Source: Rhodococcus sp. H36-A4
GTDB lineage: Bacteria > Actinomycetota > Actinomycetes > Mycobacteriales > Mycobacteriaceae
Length of the DNA: 64,000 nucleotides
NCBI RefSeq assembly: GCF_027158005.1
Contig: NZ_JAPVLQ010000006.1
Span: 124,001-188,000, forward strand
Reading direction: 5' to 3'
The translations under genes were made by a program, and so were the position numbers. The notes beneath the pieces were generated by a model. It saw nothing but the letters and a program-made list of their open reading frames with translations. It did not search any database and was not told the origin of the DNA. Below, piece after piece: positions 13,678-21,782 of this stretch (its first letter is position 1; each line of letters opens with the position of its first letter).

Positions 13678-14498
13678 CCGTCGGCGGATGGTTGGATCGA
13701 CTCCGCACCGCGACCGCCTCGCGGGGTCGCCTCTGCGTCGGCATCGACCCGCATCCGGCACTGCTCGACGCGTGGGGTCTTCCCAGGACAGCCGATGGGC
13801 TGGAGGCATTCGCGGAGATATGCGTCGAGGCCTTCGTCGGTGAGATCGCCGTGGTGAAGCCTCAAGTCGCTTTCTTCGAGGCCTACGGCAGCGCAGGCTT
13901 TGCGGTGTTGGAACGCACGATCACGGTGTTGCGGGATGCCGGCACGATGGTGATCGCCGACGCTAAGCGTGGAGATATCGGCACCACCATGCGCGCGTAT
14001 GCGCAGACGTGGCTGGGAGAGGAGAGTCCGTTGTCCTCGGATGCGGTGACAGTGTCGCCCTACCTGGGATTCGACTCCTTGACCGAGACGTTCGACGTGG
14101 CTTCGGCTCACGGGCGAGGCGTCTTCGTTCTCGCTCGGACGTCGAATCCCGAAGGTTCTTCGGTGCAGTTGGCCGAAAGCAACGACCGATCGGTTGCACA
14201 AGCGATTGTCGACGGAGCACGAACTGTCGGTCGTGACGGTCTCGGCACGGTAGGCCTGGTCGTCGGTGCCACCCGAGATCATGGTCTGGACCTGGCAGGT
14301 TTCGGTGGACCGATTCTCGCACCGGGTCTCGGTGCCCAGGGCGCCGAGGTCGGCGACTTGCGGCACATCTTCGGGGATTGCCAGGACCTGCTGCTGCCCA
14401 GTTCGTCCCGCGGAGTGCTTGCCGCCGGGCCGACGGTCGGCGCCCTCCAAGACGCCGCCAGAACGCTGCGCGATGAGATCGAGACCGCATTGGCTTAG
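13674..14498 (+). CDS. pyrF: Orotidine 5'-phosphate decarboxylase (type 2)
   Basis: Last step of UMP synthesis: decarboxylates OMP. The 274-residue TIM barrel carries the catalytic array D-A-K-R-G-D (D96, K98) in [13 protein letters not shown], early substrate residues in LCVGIDPHP, and FVLARTSNP and [11 protein letters not shown] typical of the longer type 2 enzymes. Start overlaps the carB stop (ATGA). It is the last clear gene of the pyr operon. The genes for dihydroorotate dehydrogenase and orotate phosphoribosyltransferase (pyrD, pyrE) are not in the window. Confidence 0.96.
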   Translation: MTVGGWLDRLRTATASRGRLCVGIDPHPALLDAWGLPRTADGLEAFAEICVEAFVGEIAVVKPQVAFFEAYGSAGFAVLERTITVLRDAGTMVIADAKRGDIGTTMRAYAQTWLGEESPLSSDAVTVSPYLGFDSLTETFDVASAHGRGVFVLARTSNPEGSSVQLAESNDRSVAQAIVDGARTVGRDGLGTVGLVVGATRDHGLDLAGFGGPILAPGLGAQGAEVGDLRHIFGDCQDLLLPSSSRGVLAAGPTVGALQDAARTLRDEIETALA

Positions 14499-14654
14499 CT
14501 CACCGGCCGAAAGCGCTCGGCGGTGGGGGTGGGTTCGCGAACTCCGTCTAGCGTGGGTACCGTCGCTGTCGTTGCAGGTTACCGCTGGTATACCGCAGCC
14601 AAAAGTGCAAGCAATACCCGTGCACTGTTCACCTTTCGATGTGACGGAGGAAAC

Positions 14655-14975
14655 GTGGCCCTTCCCCAGTTGACCGCAGAGCAGCGAGCAGCCGCTTTGG
14701 AGAAGGCGGCCTTCGCCCGTAAAACGAGAGCCGAGCTCAAAGAGCGTCTCAAGCGTGGCGGCACCGACCTACAGCAGGTGTTGAAGGATGCCGAAACCGA
14801 CGAGATTCTCGGCAAGATGAAGGTGTCGGCACTTTTGGAAGCACTTCCCAAGGTCGGCAAGGTCAAGGCCCAGGAATTGATGATCGAGTTGGAGATTGCA
14901 CCGACTCGTCGTCTACGTGGACTCGGTGACCGACAGCGCAAGGCGTTGTTGACGAAATTCGATTTCGAAGCCTGA
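14655..14975 (+). CDS. mihF: Actinobacterial integration host factor (mIHF)
   Basis: A nucleoid-associated DNA-binding protein unrelated in sequence to enteric IHF. The 106-residue product matches the short essential mycobacterial form: MALPQLTAEQRAAALEKA, then a helical body, ALPKVGKVKAQELM as the helix-two-turn-helix DNA contact, and RRLRGLGDRQRKALL near the end. GTG at 14655 has GGAGG five bases upstream; the in-frame extension to 14523 is low-quality sequence and is not used. It precedes gmk, as Rv1388 precedes Rv1389. Confidence 0.93.
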   Translation: MALPQLTAEQRAAALEKAAFARKTRAELKERLKRGGTDLQQVLKDAETDEILGKMKVSALLEALPKVGKVKAQELMIELEIAPTRRLRGLGDRQRKALLTKFDFEA

Positions 14976-15005
14976 GAGGTTCGACTAGTGGCGGAGGTAT
15001 CGACC

Positions 15006-15602
15006 GTGTCCGACAGTGACGCGTCACCGAGTGGGAGGGGTCGGCTCATCGTGTTGTCCGGTCCCTCCGGCGTCGGTAAGTCCAGCGTCGTTCGAGTTGT
15101 ACGACGGACCCTGCCCGAGCTGTGGTTCAGCGTTTCCGTGACCACCCGGGCGCCACGCCCCGGTGAGGTCGACGGCGAGGACTATCACTTCGTGACTGCC
15201 GACGAGTTCGATCGCATGGTCGAGGCAGACGAATTGCTCGAGTGGGCGAGTGTGCACGGTGGTTTGCACCGCTCCGGCACGCCGGCGGCCCCGGTAGAGG
15301 AAGCCTTGGAGCGAGGACATCCGGTGCTGCTCGAACTCGATCTCGCGGGCGCGCGCGCCGTCCGCGTGTCGAAGCCCGAAGCTCTGTTGGTGTTCATGGC
15401 GCCACCTACCTGGGAAGATCTGGTGCAGCGCCTCACGTCCAGGGCTACCGAGGAATCGGATGCTACCGAGCGGCGACTTCAGACTGCACGGATCGAATTG
15501 GCGGCACAGAACGAGTTCGACACGATCATTGTCAATGCCGATGTCGACCATTCGTGCGATGAGTTGGTATCCTTGTTGGTCGGTAGGTCTTCGGTCGGTT
15601 GA
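15006..15602 (+). CDS. gmk: Guanylate kinase
   Basis: Phosphorylates GMP to GDP with ATP. The protein has the P-loop [12 protein letters not shown], the GMP-binding [21 protein letters not shown] segment (shown here in part) and the late R-rich lid [13 protein letters not shown]. Two in-frame GTG codons compete: 14988 (only GAGAGG upstream) and 15006 (GCGGAGG eight bases upstream). I choose 15006, giving 198 residues; the other start adds MAEVST. It lies between mihF and rpoZ in the conserved actinobacterial order. Confidence 0.94.
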   Translation: MSDSDASPSGRGRLIVLSGPSGVGKSSVVRVVRRTLPELWFSVSVTTRAPRPGEVDGEDYHFVTADEFDRMVEADELLEWASVHGGLHRSGTPAAPVEEALERGHPVLLELDLAGARAVRVSKPEALLVFMAPPTWEDLVQRLTSRATEESDATERRLQTARIELAAQNEFDTIIVNADVDHSCDELVSLLVGRSSVG

Positions 15603-15738
15603 TTCCGGCGTACTCCGGGCGATGTAGAGCCGATTTTCGCCAGCTTCACAGTCTTGTATTACCAGCAGTGTGGCTCCGACCAGCAGACAGCACCAGCATT
15701 TTTCGCAGCAGTACCGATGCACTTTCAGGAGATCAATA

Positions 15739-16044
15739 GTGAGCAGCACTTCAGCGGCCGTGTCCGATTTCGACGGATCCAGCGTTCTTCCGGCCTACGA
15801 CACGCCGCTCGGCATCACGAATCCCCCCATCGACGAACTTTTGGCGCGTACGTCGTCGAAGTACGCCCTCGTGATCTATGCGGCCAAGCGGGCCCGTCAG
15901 ATAAACGATTACTACAACCAGCTCGGCGACGGCATCCTCGAGTACGTCGGCCCCTTGGTCGAGCCGGGTCTGCAGGAGAAGCCGCTCTCGATCGCACTCC
16001 GGGAGATTCATGCCGATCTCCTCGAGCATTCCGAAGGCGAATAA
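15739..16044 (+). CDS. rpoZ: RNA polymerase omega subunit
   Basis: Omega helps fold and assemble the beta' subunit. The 101-residue actinobacterial form has [20 protein letters not shown], then [13 protein letters not shown], the most conserved omega motif, and a C-terminal helix region [19 protein letters not shown] at 15739 follows AGGAG with eight bases spacing; an in-frame extension to 15670 has no ribosome site. The 136-base gap after gmk probably holds a promoter but I could not assign one with confidence. Confidence 0.95.
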   Translation: MSSTSAAVSDFDGSSVLPAYDTPLGITNPPIDELLARTSSKYALVIYAAKRARQINDYYNQLGDGILEYVGPLVEPGLQEKPLSIALREIHADLLEHSEGE

Positions 16045-16068
16045 GAACCGCTGGTAAGGAAGCAGCCG

Positions 16069-17310
16069 TTGCGCGTAGTCATCGGAGTAGGTGGCGGGAT
16101 CGCCGCCTACAAGAGCTGTTCCCTCATTCGCAGCTTCACCGAGGGTGGACATCATGTTCGGGTGATCCCCACGGAGTCGGCGCTCGAGTTCGTGGGGCGG
16201 GCGACGTTCGAAGCGCTGTCCGGTAACCCGGTCCACACCGGAGTCTTCTCCGACGTGCCCGAGGTTCCACACGTTCGGCTGGGGCAGGAAGCCGACCTCG
16301 TGGTCGTCGCGCCTGCCACGGCAGACCTGCTGGCCCGGATCGCAGGCGGACGTGCGGACGATCTCCTGACCGCCACACTTCTCACCGCGCGATGCCCGGT
16401 CGTCCTCGCTCCGGCAATGCACACCGAGATGTGGGAGCACCCGGCGACGGTTGCCAACGTCGTCACCGTGCGTGGTCGCGGTGTCACCGTCGTCGAACCT
16501 GCGTCCGGTCGACTGACTGGCAGCGATACCGGAGCGGGTCGCCTTCCGGAACCCTCCGAGATATTTGCGCTTGCGATGCTGCTGGCCGAGCGATCGGATG
16601 CACTCCCGCAAGACCTGTCCGGTCGCCGAGTCGTCGTGACCGCCGGCGGAACCCGCGAACCGTTGGACCCGGTCCGATTCCTGGGCAACCGTAGTTCCGG
16701 CAAGCAGGGATACGCGTTGGCTCGGGTGGCTGCTCAACGTGGCGCCGACGTCACCCTCATCGCTGGTTTCACCACCGAACTTCCAGATCCCGCAGCTGTG
16801 GACGTCGTGCATGTGAAGACGGCGCGGCAGATGCAGGAGGCGGTGCGCAAGTTCGCCCCCGATTCCGACGTGATCGTGATGGCGGCAGCTGTCGCCGACT
16901 TCCGTCCGGCAACCATCGCCGCGAGCAAGATCAAGAAGGGTGCCGACGAGCCGGATTCGATCCCGCTGGTTCGAAACGACGACATCTTGGCAGGACTGGT
17001 CGAATCGCGTCGTAACGGGGACATTGCACAAGCCACTGTGATCGTAGGTTTTGCTGCCGAGACCGGTGACGAGCACGGAGATGTACTCACCTATGCGCGA
17101 GCGAAGCTCGAACGTAAGGGATGCGATCTGCTCGTCGTCAACGCGGTAGGCGAGGGAAAAGCGTTCGAGGTCGACGACAACGACGGGTGGCTGTTGGGAT
17201 CCGATGGTTCGGAATCAGCGCTCGGAGAGGGTTCGAAAGCTCTTCTTGCGAGCCGCGTCGTCGACGCAGTTGTCGGCATGCTCGCGATCCAGCCTTCGGA
17301 TCACCGGTGA
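16069..17310 (+). CDS. coaBC: Phosphopantothenoylcysteine decarboxylase / synthetase (CoaBC)
   Basis: Bifunctional coenzyme A enzyme. The N-terminal CoaC flavoprotein (about residues 1-180) shows VGGGIAAYKSC, the catalytic histidine in VPHVRL, and the substrate clamp PAMHTEMW, where His replaces the Asn of the enteric PAMNxxMW motif, common in actinobacteria. The C-terminal CoaB domain shows VTAGGTREPLDPVRFLGNRS, SSGKQG and the CTP-site lysines KIKK. TTG start follows AAGGAAG. It is 25 bases after rpoZ. The stop codon lies inside a perfect 26-bp palindrome. Confidence 0.95.
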   Translation: MRVVIGVGGGIAAYKSCSLIRSFTEGGHHVRVIPTESALEFVGRATFEALSGNPVHTGVFSDVPEVPHVRLGQEADLVVVAPATADLLARIAGGRADDLLTATLLTARCPVVLAPAMHTEMWEHPATVANVVTVRGRGVTVVEPASGRLTGSDTGAGRLPEPSEIFALAMLLAERSDALPQDLSGRRVVVTAGGTREPLDPVRFLGNRSSGKQGYALARVAAQRGADVTLIAGFTTELPDPAAVDVVHVKTARQMQEAVRKFAPDSDVIVMAAAVADFRPATIAASKIKKGADEPDSIPLVRNDDILAGLVESRRNGDIAQATVIVGFAAETGDEHGDVLTYARAKLERKGCDLLVVNAVGEGKAFEVDDNDGWLLGSDGSESALGEGSKALLASRVVDAVVGMLAIQPSDHR

Positions 17311-17318
17311 TCCGAAGG
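17293..17318. terminator. Perfect 26-bp palindrome over the coaBC stop codon
   Basis: CCTTCGGATCACC (17293-17305) and GGTGATCCGAAGG (17306-17318) are exact inverted copies, and the coaBC TGA is within them. A second hairpin GGGTGC-ACA-GCACCC (17317-17331) follows and shares two bases with the first, and a third CGCCCG...CGGGCG (17335-17340 and 17351-17356) comes after. No long T-run follows, so termination or attenuation is inferred from structure alone. Confidence 0.6.
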
Positions 17319-17396
17319 GTGCACAGCACCCGTCCGCCCGACTAAAGTGACGGGCGCTTCGTGTCGGAAACTGGCTCGGGGCGTCGAACTCATAGT

Positions 17397-17424
17397 TGTA
17401 GTTCAGAACGAAATGTAGTTCAGA
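17397..17424 (+). repeat. Two 11-bp direct repeats upstream of metK
   Basis: TGTAGTTCAGA occurs at 17397-17407 and again at 17414-17424, a 17-bp period in the 210-base gap before metK. A GAACT at 17386-17390 is inverted relative to AGTTC in the first copy. The spacing would suit a DNA-binding protein or a promoter-proximal operator; no known methionine-regulator consensus was recognised. Confidence 0.5.
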
Positions 17425-17464
17425 GTGCTTCACCAGTTAGGTGCTCGAATCGAATGAAAGTGAT

Positions 17465-17495
17465 GGCCGACAGGGAGTAACGCTCCTGGCCGGCC
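17465..17495 (+). promoter_or_regulatory. Hairpin in the metK leader just before the ribosome site
   Basis: A 13-base arm at 17465-17477 (GGCCGACAGGGAG) can pair with 17483-17495 (CTCCTGGCCGGCC) across the loop TAACG, with two mismatches and one G-U. It ends 25 bases before the metK GTG and leaves the ribosome site GAGAGGAAA free. It does not fit a SAM riboswitch consensus that I know. Confidence 0.4.
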
Positions 17496-17520
17496 GCAAG
17501 TACGCGTCGAGAGGAAATCC

Positions 17521-18735
17521 GTGAGCAAGTCCGGCAGTCGGCTCTTCACCAGTGAGTCTGTGACAGAGGGTCACCCAGACAAAATTTGTGATGCGATCAG
17601 CGACTCGATCCTCGATGCACTCCTCACCGAGGATCCTCGTGCACGCGTGGCCGTGGAGACGTTGGTCACGACCGGTCAGGTCCATGTCGCCGGTGAAGTA
17701 AACACCACCGCCTATGCCGACATCCCAAAAATCGTCCGCGAGAAGGTCCTCGAGATCGGCTACGACTCTTCTGCCAAAGGATTCGACGGCAATTCGTGTG
17801 GCGTGAACGTTGCGATCGGTGCTCAGTCTCCGGAAATCGCCCAGGGAGTGGATAATTCACACGAATCGCGTGTCGAAGGACTCTCCGAGGACGAGATCGA
17901 CCGTCAGGGTGCAGGCGACCAGGGGCTGATGTTCGGGTACGCCAATACCGATACCCCAGAACTGATGCCGCTGCCGATCGCATTGGCGCACCGTCTCGCA
18001 CGTCGATTGACCGAGGTGCGCAAGAACGGCACCCTGCCGTATCTGCGTCCGGACGGCAAGACCCAGGTCACCATCGAATACGACGGTGATCAGGCAGTGC
18101 GACTGGATACGGTCGTCGTCTCCACCCAGCACGCGGCCGATATCGACCTGGACAATCTGTTGACGCCGGATATTCGCGACAAGGTTCTCGGCGCGGTGCT
18201 CGCAGATCTGGACATCCCCACGCTCGACACTTCCAACATCAGATTGCTCGTCAATCCCACCGGCAAGTTCGTTCTCGGCGGACCGATGGGTGATGCCGGA
18301 CTGACCGGCCGCAAGATCATCGTCGACACCTACGGCGGCATGGCCCGTCATGGTGGCGGTGCTTTCTCCGGTAAGGACCCGTCCAAAGTCGACCGTAGCG
18401 CCGCCTACGCGATGCGGTGGGTTGCAAAGAATGCGGTGGCGGCGGGCCTGGCCGATCGCATCGAGGTTCAGGTTGCATACGCGATCGGTAAATCAGCGCC
18501 GGTCGGTCTGTTCGTCGAGACGTTCGGAACCGAAAAGACCGATCCAGTGCGGATTCAGGCTGCGATCGCCGAGGTGTTCGATCTACGCCCCGGTGCGATC
18601 ATTCGTGACCTCGATCTGCTTCGTCCGATCTATGCTCCGACCGCCGCTTACGGACACTTCGGCCGAACGGACATTTCGCTTCCGTGGGAGTCCACCGATC
18701 GTGCCGACAAGCTGCGCGCTGCCGCCGGTCTCTGA
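17521..18735 (+). CDS. metK: S-adenosylmethionine synthetase
   Basis: Makes S-adenosylmethionine from methionine and ATP. The 404-residue protein has the methionine/ATP motif [18 protein letters not shown], the hexapeptide-like GAGDQG region, and the P-loop-like [19 protein letters not shown] (about residues 279-297). GTG start with GAGAGGAAA upstream. A 210-base gap carrying hairpins and direct repeats separates it from coaBC, so it may have its own control. It is 48 bases before priA. Confidence 0.97.
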   Translation: MSKSGSRLFTSESVTEGHPDKICDAISDSILDALLTEDPRARVAVETLVTTGQVHVAGEVNTTAYADIPKIVREKVLEIGYDSSAKGFDGNSCGVNVAIGAQSPEIAQGVDNSHESRVEGLSEDEIDRQGAGDQGLMFGYANTDTPELMPLPIALAHRLARRLTEVRKNGTLPYLRPDGKTQVTIEYDGDQAVRLDTVVVSTQHAADIDLDNLLTPDIRDKVLGAVLADLDIPTLDTSNIRLLVNPTGKFVLGGPMGDAGLTGRKIIVDTYGGMARHGGGAFSGKDPSKVDRSAAYAMRWVAKNAVAAGLADRIEVQVAYAIGKSAPVGLFVETFGTEKTDPVRIQAAIAEVFDLRPGAIIRDLDLLRPIYAPTAAYGHFGRTDISLPWESTDRADKLRAAAGL

Positions 18736-18783
18736 TATCGGCTTCGGGTACCTCGAGGGGAAGAAGTTCACGAACGGAGTGAG

Positions 18784-20808
18784 GTGAGCGGCGCAGCGAG
18801 AACAGCAGCCGAGGAGCATCCCATTGCGCGGGTGTTGCCGCTGCTGCCGCTCGCTCACCTCGACCGGGAATTCGACTATCTCGTACCGGCCGAATTCGCC
18901 GATAGTGCTCAGCCCGGGGTGCGGGTTCGGATACGGTTCGCCGGCAGGCTGGTCGACGGATACGTCGTCGAGCGTGTCGAATCCAGCGACCACACAGGAA
19001 AGCTGCGCTGGCTGGACCGCGTCGTCTCTTCCGAGAGAGTCCTGACGCCCGAGATCAGCGCGTTGGTCACTGCTGTCGCCGCCAGATATGCCGGCACGAG
19101 AGCGGACGTCCTGCGTCTCGCCGTTCCGCCGAGACATGCCAAGGTCGAAGAGGAGCCCTCTGGCGACATGCCGGTCGTTGTCGCTCCCACGATCGATTCG
19201 AGTGCGTGGTCGTCGTACATTCACGGCGAGGCCTTTCTCGATGCACTGAGGGCGTCGAGGAGTCCGCGTGCGGTCTGGCAAGCGCTTCCGGGCGAGGATT
19301 GGGCTCAACGAATCGCCGAACTCGCCTGCGTCACAGCGGCGAATGGGCGAAGCGTCGTCGTGGTGGTGCCGGATCAACGCGACTTGGATCGTGTTGCGTC
19401 CGCCTGCGAGGCGGTTGCAGGCTCGGACGCGGTGATCGCATTGTCCGCAGGCCTCGGACCTGCCAAACGCTACCGGCGCTGGTTGGCGGCACTACGACGT
19501 GATGTGTCGATCGTCGTCGGTACCAGGAGCGCGGTGTTCGCCCCCGCACGAAACTTGGGTTTGCTGCTCATGTGGGATGACGGTGACGACGGTTATGCCG
19601 AACCTCGATCGCCTTATCCGCATGCCCGCGAGGTGGCGTTGTTGCGGGCGCATGAATGCGGATGTGCAGTCGTCTTGGCTGGGCATGCCAGAACTGCAGA
19701 AGCCGAGGCGCTCGTGGATTCCGGTTGGGCACACGATCTTCTCGCGCCCCGGGAAGTGGTCCGTGCTCGACAACCACATGTCGTCGCGCTGGCGGACAGC
19801 GATCATGCGTTGGCCAGAGACCCTGGGGCACGTGCGGCGCGCTTGCCTGCCATCGCATTCGAAGCGGCACGAACAGCATTGGCCGCGGATCTTGCAGTGC
19901 TGGTCCAGGTTCCACGCGGTGGATACGTTCCGTCGTTGGCCTGCGGCAAGTGCCGAAATCCGGCGAGATGCCGTCGCTGCAACGGACCGTTGTCATTGCC
20001 GTCTGCTCCGGGAGCGGACGGCGCAGGCAGCCCCACCTGCAGTTGGTGCGGCGTCTCCGATACCAACCATCGCTGCACCGTCTGCGGGTCTCGAACCCTG
20101 CGGGCAGTTGTCATCGGTGCACATCGAACAGCAGAAGAGCTGGGCCGCGCATTCCCTGGAGTTCCGGTTCACACCTCCGGGGGAGCATCGGTGCTCGACT
20201 CCGTTGCTTCCGGACCGAGACTGGTCATATCCACTGTAGGAGCCGAACCGACCGCGCCCGGTGGGTTCGGTGCTGCCCTGCTGCTCGACGGGTGGGCATT
20301 GCTCGGCCGCGCCGACTTGCGGGCAGCAGAGGAGACACTTCGCCGATGGATGACGGCCGCAGCGTTGGTGCGGCCCGGTACCGAGAACGGCCGAGTGGTC
20401 GTGGTGGCGGAATCGGAGATTCCTACGGTGCAGGCATTGGTGCGTTGGGATCCGGTCGGGCACGCGCGAAGTCAGCTGGAGGAGCGCATAGAGGTGCGCT
20501 TCCCACCGGCGGTCCACGTTGCGGCAATCGATGGGACGACGGCATCGATCACCGCGCTCGTCGAGGCGGCTGGGCTGACGGACGAGGTGGAGGTACTCGG
20601 GCCGGTAGACCTCCCTGATGGTCAGCGTGCTCCAGCCGGCGGGGGGGAAGAGGTCCTGCCGGGCGATGTACAACGACTTTTGCTTCGGGTGCCCCGTAAC
20701 GCCGGTGGGGCCCTTGCCCGTTCACTCGCAGAGGCGCAGGCCGCCAGGAGCGCCAGGAAAAGTACGTCTTCGATTCGAGTCCAGATCGATCCCATCAGAA
20801 TCGGTTGA
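18784..20808 (+). CDS. priA: PriA-like primosomal protein N', helicase motifs degenerate
   Basis: Primosome assembly protein for replication restart. The 674-residue protein keeps the N-terminal 3'-DNA-binding domain (RVLPLLPLAHLDREFDYLVP) and eight zinc cysteines in two clusters: C387, C390, C396, C399 and C419, C422, C431, C434. The helicase signatures are lost: the position of GVTGSGKT reads ALPGEDW, with no P-loop lysine, and the DEAH-type box reads MWDDGDDGY. This degeneracy is typical of actinobacterial PriA, so it is probably a non-helicase scaffold. GTG start at 18784. Confidence 0.88.
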   Translation: MSGAARTAAEEHPIARVLPLLPLAHLDREFDYLVPAEFADSAQPGVRVRIRFAGRLVDGYVVERVESSDHTGKLRWLDRVVSSERVLTPEISALVTAVAARYAGTRADVLRLAVPPRHAKVEEEPSGDMPVVVAPTIDSSAWSSYIHGEAFLDALRASRSPRAVWQALPGEDWAQRIAELACVTAANGRSVVVVVPDQRDLDRVASACEAVAGSDAVIALSAGLGPAKRYRRWLAALRRDVSIVVGTRSAVFAPARNLGLLLMWDDGDDGYAEPRSPYPHAREVALLRAHECGCAVVLAGHARTAEAEALVDSGWAHDLLAPREVVRARQPHVVALADSDHALARDPGARAARLPAIAFEAARTALAADLAVLVQVPRGGYVPSLACGKCRNPARCRRCNGPLSLPSAPGADGAGSPTCSWCGVSDTNHRCTVCGSRTLRAVVIGAHRTAEELGRAFPGVPVHTSGGASVLDSVASGPRLVISTVGAEPTAPGGFGAALLLDGWALLGRADLRAAEETLRRWMTAAALVRPGTENGRVVVVAESEIPTVQALVRWDPVGHARSQLEERIEVRFPPAVHVAAIDGTTASITALVEAAGLTDEVEVLGPVDLPDGQRAPAGGGEEVLPGDVQRLLLRVPRNAGGALARSLAEAQAARSARKSTSSIRVQIDPIRIG

Positions 20809-20930
20809 GTAGTCGGTGGGGGAGTGCGACTTCGAGCGCATAGAGTCTGTTTCCTACGGCATTGGGTCAAGTTCTTACGACACTGAGCAAGGGTGCAGTT
20901 CGGGCCCTGGGACAAGCGAAGGTTCATTCG

Positions 20931-21782
20931 ATGAAAAGACGACAGCTGATTCGACGCGTGGCAACAGGTTTAGCAGTGGTTGCGGGCGCGCGTTTGGCGG
21001 GGCCAACACTTGCGCAGGCGGCGCCGGGAACAGGTTCGGCAGATCTTCCTGGGATCGGGATCCCCTTGGATCGCTTGCTGAAGATCGTGTCGCTTTCCCA
21101 CGTCAACGACCCGGCCACGACACCAATATTCCCGGGTGATCCAGAGTTCGTTCTGGAGACTGCCGCCACCGTAGCCGAAGATGGTTTCTACATCCAGAAT
21201 GTCAGGGAAGGCGAGCACACGGGCTCACATTGGGGAGCGCCGGCGCACTTCCAGGAGGGCGGGCTCACCGCCGACCAACTCGCGCCGGAAGATCTGTTCC
21301 TGCCTGCAGTGAAAATAGATGTTCGTGAGAAGTCAGCCGCGAATGCAGATTATGCGGTCACGGTCGCGGACCTGCAGGAATGGGAGACTGTCAACGGCCG
21401 TATCCCGTCGGGCGCAGCAGTCTTGTTATGGACGGGATGGAATGAGCGGTGGGGTTCGGATACGTACGCCAACGCCGATGCAGAGGGCGTGAGCCATCAG
21501 CCAGGTTTCTCTGTGGACGCGGCACGATGGCTCATCGCTACAGGCCGACTTGCTGATCGAGGAGCGTTGGGAACCGACACGTTCGGTCCCGATCTCGGCA
21601 ACGACGAGACCTATCCGGTGTCGGTCGAACTTTACGACCGACGCAGAATCAGTTTGGAAAATCTCACCAACCTGGGTTCGTTGCCCACCACGGGGGCCTA
21701 TGTTTTGGTCGGTGGTCCGATCAATCGAGCCGGGTCGGGTTCGCCCGCAACGATATTCGGACTGATCCCCAGGCTTCCTTGA
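20931..21782 (+). CDS. Exported cyclase-family (kynurenine formamidase-like) protein
   Basis: The 283-residue product starts KRRQLIRRVATGLAVVAG, a twin-arginine-like signal, with a likely cleavage after LAQA (about residue 30). The mature part belongs to the metal-dependent cyclase/KynB superfamily: its signature HxGTHxDxPxH appears as H96-T-G-S-H100-W-G102-A-P-A-H106, with Gly where Asp is usual. PIFPGDPEF and WTGWNERWGSDTY are further family blocks. Substrate unknown. ATG at 20931 has GAAGG eight bases upstream; an in-frame TTG at 20862 would mask the signal. The last 85 bases overlap the convergent GGDEF gene. It interrupts the priA-fmt stretch and looks accessory. Confidence 0.82.
   Translation: MKRRQLIRRVATGLAVVAGARLAGPTLAQAAPGTGSADLPGIGIPLDRLLKIVSLSHVNDPATTPIFPGDPEFVLETAATVAEDGFYIQNVREGEHTGSHWGAPAHFQEGGLTADQLAPEDLFLPAVKIDVREKSAANADYAVTVADLQEWETVNGRIPSGAAVLLWTGWNERWGSDTYANADAEGVSHQPGFSVDAARWLIATGRLADRGALGTDTFGPDLGNDETYPVSVELYDRRRISLENLTNLGSLPTTGAYVLVGGPINRAGSGSPATIFGLIPRLP

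Noticed and set aside
15751-17076. 441-codon minus-strand frame opposite rpoZ and coaBC
   Set aside because: Both plus-strand genes carry invariant family motifs; the antisense product has none.
17311-17520. SAM riboswitch before metK
   Set aside because: Neither the SAM-I core nor a SAM-IV-like core is visible; the hairpins present do not fit those layouts.
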